Source: Acidobacteriota bacterium
GTDB taxonomy: Bacteria; Acidobacteriota; Blastocatellia; Pyrinomonadales; Pyrinomonadaceae
Direction of reading: 5' to 3'
Assembly (NCBI GenBank): GCA_016713675.1
Contig: JADJOS010000001.1
Location: forward strand, 2,736,501-2,800,500
DNA length: 64,000 nt
The notes under the pieces were generated by a model. That model worked only from the letters and a program-made list of their open reading frames with translations. It was not told where the DNA came from and did not search any database. Below are positions 60,501-64,000 of this stretch, piece after piece; the stretch's first letter is position 1, and each line of letters begins with the position of its first letter. The position numbers were made by a program, and so were the translations under genes.

Positions 60501-60929
60501 CGGTAGCTGGCGAATCGTCTCACCAGAGACTGTCCTCCCGCTCGTAGATGTCTCCACCTGCAAGGCCGGAGCATCCACGTTTACGACGTTGATATTCTGT
60601 GAGACCGAAAGCTGCGAATCAATGATCGTCGTTTGCGCCAATGTGACGACCGCTGTCGATGTATAGCTGCCAAACCCGTTGGCCTTTACATCGACAGAAT
60701 AGTTACCCGGCGGTAGAAGGGAAACTGACCACGACCCGTCGCCGTTGGTCGTCGTTTCTCGCGAAGTGTTCGTCCCGGTGTTAGTTACCTTGACCGCTGC
60801 TCCGGCTATTACCGCACCGTTCGGGTCGGTAACCGTTCCGCTAAGTTGTCCCGTGGTGCCCTGGCTAAATGCCATTAATGCACAGAACAACATAATGATC
60901 CCGCTTGCCAATAACCTGCTTTTAAACAT
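57585..60929 (-). CDS. Oar-like TonB-dependent receptor with carboxypeptidase-regulatory domain
   Basis: Start at 60929 (MFKSRLLASGIIMLFCALMA), which has GGAGGCAAGTAGT directly upstream; the ATG at 60944 precedes that site. 1114 residues. Signal peptide to AFSQG, CarboxypepD_reg-like domain (about residues 25-105; GQLSGTVTDPNGAVIAGAAV), plug domain (LPTRNFQQLLTLSPGA, TVNGQRTTSNSVKINGIDA) and a large beta-barrel. It ends in an aromatic (FKMSF), the outer-membrane insertion signal. It probably imports oligosaccharides, siderophores or other large ligands. A TetR-type gene lies upstream and both carry the same operator-like site. Confidence 0.93.
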   Translation of the reverse strand: MFKSRLLASGIIMLFCALMAFSQGTTGQLSGTVTDPNGAVIAGAAVKVTNTGTNTSRETTTNGDGSWSVSLLPPGNYSVDVKANGFGSYTSTAVVTLAQTTIIDSQLSVSQNINVVNVDAPALQVETSTSGRTVSGETIRQLPLPTRNFQQLLTLSPGAQTGVTNSTDLGRGDATITVNGQRTTSNSVKINGIDANSIGTNSTPNIAVPATDSLQEFIVQTSMYDASSGRNAGGNVEAITKSGTNDRHGSAYYFLRNKALNANEPFIKARGIERPVATRNQWGGTLGGAVVKDRVFLFGSYQGTQERNGVSLVNSLTSPIVPAGLTDTNRSAVALAATFGIPVANISPQAVNILNAQLPGGGFAIPSSGVANAANPFATVTVPQSGVSTFKENQFNANADFVLTNKHNISAKFFFADNPTFQANYNFAGLGNGERQLIGFGGDLTIKQKLYSITDNYVFSPNIVNQARFGFSRLRVTSVPEEPFTAAGLGITSPLAGTFPGAPTIRVLGLDSAFFFGSGTLADQSSRINAYTAGDTLSITRGNHRIKIGGEYRASTVKFYFNAFSRGQLLFASFRDFLTGGSLSFATLTNGLSLIGSGIFDRSFRVKDSSGFIQDDFKISSRLTVNMGIRYDFFGLPVDTNGRLVNLIVDQIRNGTAAAPVLPPNGLVQAEGGTLAGVPTVEKTLVPVDKNNFSPRVGVAYMLDEKLNLVMRGGYGIYYDRISTRYANTQLFNYPYFSLPVSVVSPIVFPGLRTFGNPFFPVPPPSQFPLNGANPSPTGAAISGVFVDPNLRTPYIQQYNFGFQMQFAKNYVVDVGYVGNKGSKLLQIITLNQPVYNRATNTFSNPLGANFSANKNVTGGIQQVQTTSRSHYDSLQVSLSRRFSNGAQFLAAYTFGKSIDYYSGAALNELANVPGDQLNWRTNRGRSDFNREQRFVISGVYDLPNFKNSSRFVRALFGNWEVAGIAVIQTGLPFSVENTNGTSIVSRANRNPAFTGNSLYTTGDLNTRLGQYFNTAAFAASTLGTPTFDPDAPFGNTTRNMLTGPGQKNVDLSFIKFIPFSERFRGELRAEMFNVFNWVNYANPNNNIIGANFGRIERAATGPRVIQLAFKMSF

Positions 60930-60948
60930 ACTACTTGCCTCCATAAAG

Positions 60949-60970
60949 AAAAATGAACGTCCGTTTTTTA
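60949..60970. promoter_or_regulatory. Operator-like site before the TonB receptor gene
   Basis: AAAAATGAACGTCCGTTTTT (starting at 60949) matches 18 of 22 positions with the site at 61685-61706. The core ACGNNCGT is a dyad with A-tracts on the left and T-tracts on the right. It lies 20-41 bases upstream of the receptor start codon, where a bound repressor would block transcription or initiation. Confidence 0.55.
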
Positions 60971-61008
60971 TTCTCGTAAACTAAAACGGCAAACTGTTGA
61001 TCGTCAGC

Positions 61009-61680
61009 TCAGTCGCCGAGAGTTCCGATTGCCGTGCGTCGCTTAAATCGCGAAAGATTCTCTTCGCTCAGCGTGCCGTACGCGAAGATCTTTGTCAGGC
61101 TGTTTAGAGCCTGTTCGTCGTCGAGCCCTAGGTGGTTGTTACCACCAAAGAGCTTTTCGACCAAAAAATAGTTAAAAAATTGCATGTACGCAGCCGTGAA
61201 CACTGAAGCCGCATCAACGCCCGTCCGCAGATCGCCGCGAGCCTCGGCTGCTTCGAATTTTGGACCGAATATTTTACGAAACCGGTCGGTTATCCCGTCA
61301 AACATCTTACGAAAGTGCCGATTCTGAAACTCAAGAACGTCGATATACATCAGCAGCCAAAAATCACTGTGTTCATTGACCAACCGGCCGACATTGGCAC
61401 CGAGCTTTCTTAGGTTCGACGGTTCAAGAGGCTCGTCGATCTCGGCAAAAATGGACCGCAGATGTTCGTCTATTACGGTCAAATAGCGGTCGATTATCGA
61501 TTCAAAGATCGATTCTTTCGTCGGGAAATAGTTATACATATTGCCCAACGAAACCCCTGCGTGGAGTGAGATGTCCCGCATCGACGTCGCGTGAAAGCCC
61601 TGCTTGATAAAAAGCTCGCAGGCCGCGTCTTCGATCTTGTTTTTGCGCTCCTGGATCGCGTCCTGACTAAGCTTTGGCAT
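61009..61680 (-). CDS. TetR-family transcriptional regulator
   Basis: A 223-residue protein. N-terminal TetR HTH (about residues 10-60: RKNKIEDAACELFIKQGFHA, TSMRDISLHAGVSLGNMYNY, FPTKESIFESII) and an all-helical ligand-binding C-terminus. It resembles the FadR/AcrR-like regulators of lipid genes in general layout only. The stop is 80 bases from the receptor start. An operator-like site directly upstream of its own start suggests autoregulation, and the matching site before the receptor gene suggests a regulon of at least these two genes. Confidence 0.92.
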   Translation of the reverse strand: MPKLSQDAIQERKNKIEDAACELFIKQGFHATSMRDISLHAGVSLGNMYNYFPTKESIFESIIDRYLTVIDEHLRSIFAEIDEPLEPSNLRKLGANVGRLVNEHSDFWLLMYIDVLEFQNRHFRKMFDGITDRFRKIFGPKFEAAEARGDLRTGVDAASVFTAAYMQFFNYFLVEKLFGGNNHLGLDDEQALNSLTKIFAYGTLSEENLSRFKRRTAIGTLGD

Positions 61681-61684
61681 AAAT

Positions 61685-61706
61685 AAAAACGAACGACCGT
61701 ATTTTT
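61685..61706. promoter_or_regulatory. Operator-like site before the TetR gene
   Basis: AAAAACGAACGACCGTATTT (starting at 61685) is the second copy of the ACGNNCGT dyad, 5-26 bases upstream of the TetR start codon. Agreement with the 60949-60970 copy is 18 of 22 bases in the same orientation. Confidence 0.55.
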
Positions 61707-61746
61707 ATATTTAAAAGAAGCTCGTGTCAAGCGAAAGACAGAATAT

Positions 61747-62625
61747 TTATTCCGCGATAACTTCGCTCGTATCTTCTTCTTCGTTCCGCAGGTCATGCAG
61801 TACCGCATTTATCGCACCGCCGACCATCAACACCATCGCAGTCAGGTAGAGCCATAGAAGAAGAATGATAACAGCTCCGAGGGAGCCGTAGGTTTTGTCG
61901 TAATTGTTGAAATAATTGAGGTACAAGCGAAAGCTGCCGGTCAGCAAAAGCCAGAGGACTATCGCCACCAGCGAGCCGGCAGTTATCCAGATCCATTTAA
62001 ACTTGCGAAAATCAGGCAGAAAATTATAGATAACCTCACACGCCAGCAGCATGACGAACAAAATGGATATCCATTGGATACCGACCAAAACCAATGGCGA
62101 CGTGATCGGCATGCCGATCCAATTCGTTCCGGCCTGAACAAGCTGCCAACCGTAAAACATGATCGAAAGGCCGAGTGCCGCGAGGACCGTGACAACCAGC
62201 GTTAGGATCAAGGACTGAAATTTGGTCCAGAACCACGAGCGCCGCTCGCGAAGTTCATAGACCGAATTCAACGCACCGCGAACCGCATCAACTCCGGCCG
62301 ATGCCGACCATAACGCAACGATCAATCCGAGAGTCAACTTGCTCCCTGAACTGTTCGCGGCGATCTCATCCACGGTGTTGCGCACGAGAACAAAGACCGA
62401 GGCCGGCATTATCTGCCGTAAGTAATTATAGAGTTCGCTCTTCAATGCGTCAGTCGTCTCCAGCACCAAGCCGAACAGACTGACGAGAAAAAAGACAAAA
62501 GGGAAGAGCGCGAACGAAAAATAGAAGGCGGCCTGTGCAGCCCGATTGAATAGGTCCGAGTCGTCGGACTTTTTGTAGAGCCGCTTAAAGAAATCGACCC
62601 AATCAAATTCAAATACCGCTTGCAT
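61747..62625 (-). CDS. YihY/BrkB-family inner membrane protein
   Basis: A 292-residue integral membrane protein with about six helices (AAFYFSFALFPFVFFLVSLF, LGLIVALWSASAGVDAVRGA, WIWITAGSLVAIVLWLLLTG, GSLGAVIILLLWLYLTAMVL). The family-typical segments AAFYFSFALFPF, SAGVDAVRGALN and YGSLGAVIILLLWLYL identify it as YihY (formerly mis-called RNase BN). The function is not established. It starts 6 bases after the LURP-one-like gene stop, so both share a transcript. Confidence 0.92.
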   Translation of the reverse strand: MQAVFEFDWVDFFKRLYKKSDDSDLFNRAAQAAFYFSFALFPFVFFLVSLFGLVLETTDALKSELYNYLRQIMPASVFVLVRNTVDEIAANSSGSKLTLGLIVALWSASAGVDAVRGALNSVYELRERRSWFWTKFQSLILTLVVTVLAALGLSIMFYGWQLVQAGTNWIGMPITSPLVLVGIQWISILFVMLLACEVIYNFLPDFRKFKWIWITAGSLVAIVLWLLLTGSFRLYLNYFNNYDKTYGSLGAVIILLLWLYLTAMVLMVGGAINAVLHDLRNEEEDTSEVIAE

Positions 62626-62631
62626 CTTTCA

Positions 62632-63219
62632 TTATCCGCGGTTTCGTTCGAGCAAAGTCATGGTCAGGACGGACAACAGCAATTCTGCTTCGTCTTCAGC
62701 CGGTATCGGCACAAGCGGTTCGAGTTCGAAGATGCCTTCCATAAATGCTGGCTGTTTTTTGAGACGTGCGCCCTGAGTTCCATCCATACGCGTCACGATA
62801 TAGGACGGATTGAAGAAATATCCCGTGAACATCCCAAGGATCGGCACCTCGCCAAGTAGGGAATCCACGACCTTGATCCAGCCGTTTTCTTCGTGGATCT
62901 CCATTGTCTGAATTTCGTTACTGTCGAAGATCATGTAATGGGCCTTAAATATCGAACGCATACCCTTTCGTTTTATCGATCCGAGCAGACGGCCGGTCGC
63001 GTCGGAAAAGTTATATTTGGCAGAGAAATCTATGACGCGGTCAGCCTTGATCTTGTAAAGGTGCTGCGTCTGCTGTTCGTCCGCAAAAACGTTGATGTCC
63101 TCTTTAAGCTTGAGGAGCTTTTGTTTAACATAGCCGATCAGTTGGCCATTTGCGTCGCGTACATAGATCTGGCTGGCGATTGCCAGCAGTTTGAATGATA
63201 GTTTTATTGGATAGTTCAT
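62632..63219 (-). CDS. LURP-one/scramblase-like protein
   Basis: A 195-residue protein with the Tubby-C-like/LURP-one pattern: SFKLLAIASQIYVRDANGQL, VKQKLLKLKEDINVFADEQQ, ASIKRKG-like GSIKRKGMRSIFKAHYMIFD. Bacterial members are poorly characterised; the fold is shared with phospholipid scramblases. GGAGAAAAT precedes the start, and the first codon overlaps the alr stop (ATGA). Between alr and yihY it may be an envelope protein. Confidence 0.8.
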   Translation of the reverse strand: MNYPIKLSFKLLAIASQIYVRDANGQLIGYVKQKLLKLKEDINVFADEQQTQHLYKIKADRVIDFSAKYNFSDATGRLLGSIKRKGMRSIFKAHYMIFDSNEIQTMEIHEENGWIKVVDSLLGEVPILGMFTGYFFNPSYIVTRMDGTQGARLKKQPAFMEGIFELEPLVPIPAEDEAELLLSVLTMTLLERNRG

Positions 63220-64000
63220 ATTTTCTCCTTGAATATTCTCGGCACCCTAGCTGAAATGCCGCACGTTACCTCGTACGAAATTGTTGACAGCATCGCCGCT
63301 ATATCCTCTGCCTTGATAGACAAGTCCCGTTCCGATCCAATGACCGTCACCGGAGTGCCGACATCCGCATCATCAATGTCCGTGACGTCGATAGTCACCC
63401 AATCCATCGAAACTCGTCCGATGACCGGAGCGATCTTGCCCTTTACGATCATGCTGCCCTGATTGGAAAGGCCGCGTGGATATCCGTCATAATAACCGAC
63501 CGGAACCGACGCGATCACAGAATCCCTCCCCGCAATAAATGTCCGGCCATACCCTATGCTTTCGCCGGTTTCCACCGATTTGACCTGAGCGATTTCAGAC
63601 ACGACCGACATTACAGGCTTTAGTTCAGGCTTTTCAATTTCGACCGGCAGCACATCGCCGCCTAGGCCGTATAAAACGCCGCCTAAACGTACCATATTTC
63701 CAAGTGTATTCGTATGAGCGACCGCTCCGGGGGAATTTGCGAGATCCAGATACGCGGGCGTTGAGCCATATTGTTTGAACGCCTCGACCGCCCAATTGAA
63801 CCGGCTGATCTGCTGATTTGTAAAATCATTCTGCCCGAGATCATCGGCAACGGCAAAATGCGTCATGATGCCTTCGATATTGAGATTGGGGAGTTTTGTT
63901 ATCTCACTCGCGAACTGCTCGGCCTTGTCATATCTGACACCAACACGGCCCATACCTGTATCGATCTTTACGTGAATATCGACGATCCGGCCGATTTTTG
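63216..64000 (-). CDS. alr: Alanine racemase, 5' end cut by the window edge
   Basis: PLP enzyme producing D-alanine for peptidoglycan. The visible 261 residues are the C-terminal two thirds: HVKIDTGMGRVGVRYDKAEQ, the HFAVAD segment, then the beta-domain with the catalytic-Tyr motif IGYGRTFIAGRD and SVPVGYYDGYPRGLSNQGSM, VIGRVSMDWVTIDVTD. The PLP-binding Lys lies beyond the window. The frame is open to base 64000. Last codons overlap the next gene by ATGA. Confidence 0.95.
   Translation of the reverse strand, partial: KIGRIVDIHVKIDTGMGRVGVRYDKAEQFASEITKLPNLNIEGIMTHFAVADDLGQNDFTNQQISRFNWAVEAFKQYGSTPAYLDLANSPGAVAHTNTLGNMVRLGGVLYGLGGDVLPVEIEKPELKPVMSVVSEIAQVKSVETGESIGYGRTFIAGRDSVIASVPVGYYDGYPRGLSNQGSMIVKGKIAPVIGRVSMDWVTIDVTDIDDADVGTPVTVIGSERDLSIKAEDIAAMLSTISYEVTCGISARVPRIFKEKI

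Noticed and set aside
1..64000. CRISPR arrays, rRNA genes, integrases, prophage structural genes
   Set aside because: None seen; the repeats present are palindromes or short tandem units, not regularly spaced direct repeats with unique spacers.

Overview
The window reads as a chromosomal stretch of a Gram-negative acidobacterium, most likely of the Blastocatellia/Pyrinomonadales type. This is an inference from gene content: an Oar-type TonB-dependent receptor with an N-terminal carboxypeptidase-regulatory domain, secreted proteins ending in FG-GAP repeats of the type DFDGDGxTDxxVxRPSxGxWY, a VIT/vWA protein, an M36 metalloprotease, FHA and Ser/Thr-kinase proteins with zinc ribbons, a DUF6335-like protein and an M16 peptidase pair. 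There is no rRNA, CRISPR array, integrase or recognisable prophage.

Layout. 0-5.9 kb: gmk (cut by the left edge), yicC, a SAM methyltransferase and an MsbA-like lipid exporter on the minus strand, then an OmpA-family protein. 5.9-6.4 kb is a gene-free stretch with a perfect 24-bp palindrome and a 22-bp-periodic repeat. 6.4-19.5 kb: a degenerate orphan ABC ATPase and a series of envelope and secreted proteins (coiled-coil protein, M36 peptidase, VIT/vWA, YCF48-like propeller, S41 peptidase, GAF protein, S8 peptidase, DUF6335-like). 19.5-25 kb: cupin, ribA, M16 pair, two VOC proteins. 25.1-27.7 kb is an accessory islet: Rad52-like annealing protein, XRE regulator, small membrane protein and an AbrB/Doc toxin-antitoxin pair. 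27.7-41.7 kb is mainly housekeeping: DAHP synthase, argS, larC, folE, M28 peptidase, metG, tatD, yajQ, hicBA, a polyprenyl synthase and a HARE-HTH protein. 41.8-50.5 kb: an LVIVD/FG-GAP protein followed by a signalling cluster (FHA-PrsW fusion, tRNA-Lys, two Ser/Thr kinases, two zinc-ribbon membrane proteins). 50.5-57.5 kb: a minus-strand run of SIS protein, MFS transporter, MaoC, two alpha/beta hydrolases, acyl-CoA ligase and an atypical KAS III, which looks like one acyl-metabolism operon. 57.6-61.7 kb: the TonB receptor and a TetR regulator that share a near-identical 22-bp operator-like site. 61.7-64 kb: YihY, a LURP-one-like protein and alr (cut by the right edge).

Two features dominate. 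First, metG carries a multi-stop, hairpin-rich insert in its zinc-knuckle linker. Exact removal of 180 nt between GACC direct repeats, plus restoring one base, gives a Met-RS with Thermus-like knuckle spacing; removal of 221 nt between CTGACC repeats also restores the frame. Second, folE, metG, the SIS gene and the MFS gene (twice) are each broken by a one-base length change in a short homopolymer. That pattern points to sequencing error at least as much as to gene decay.
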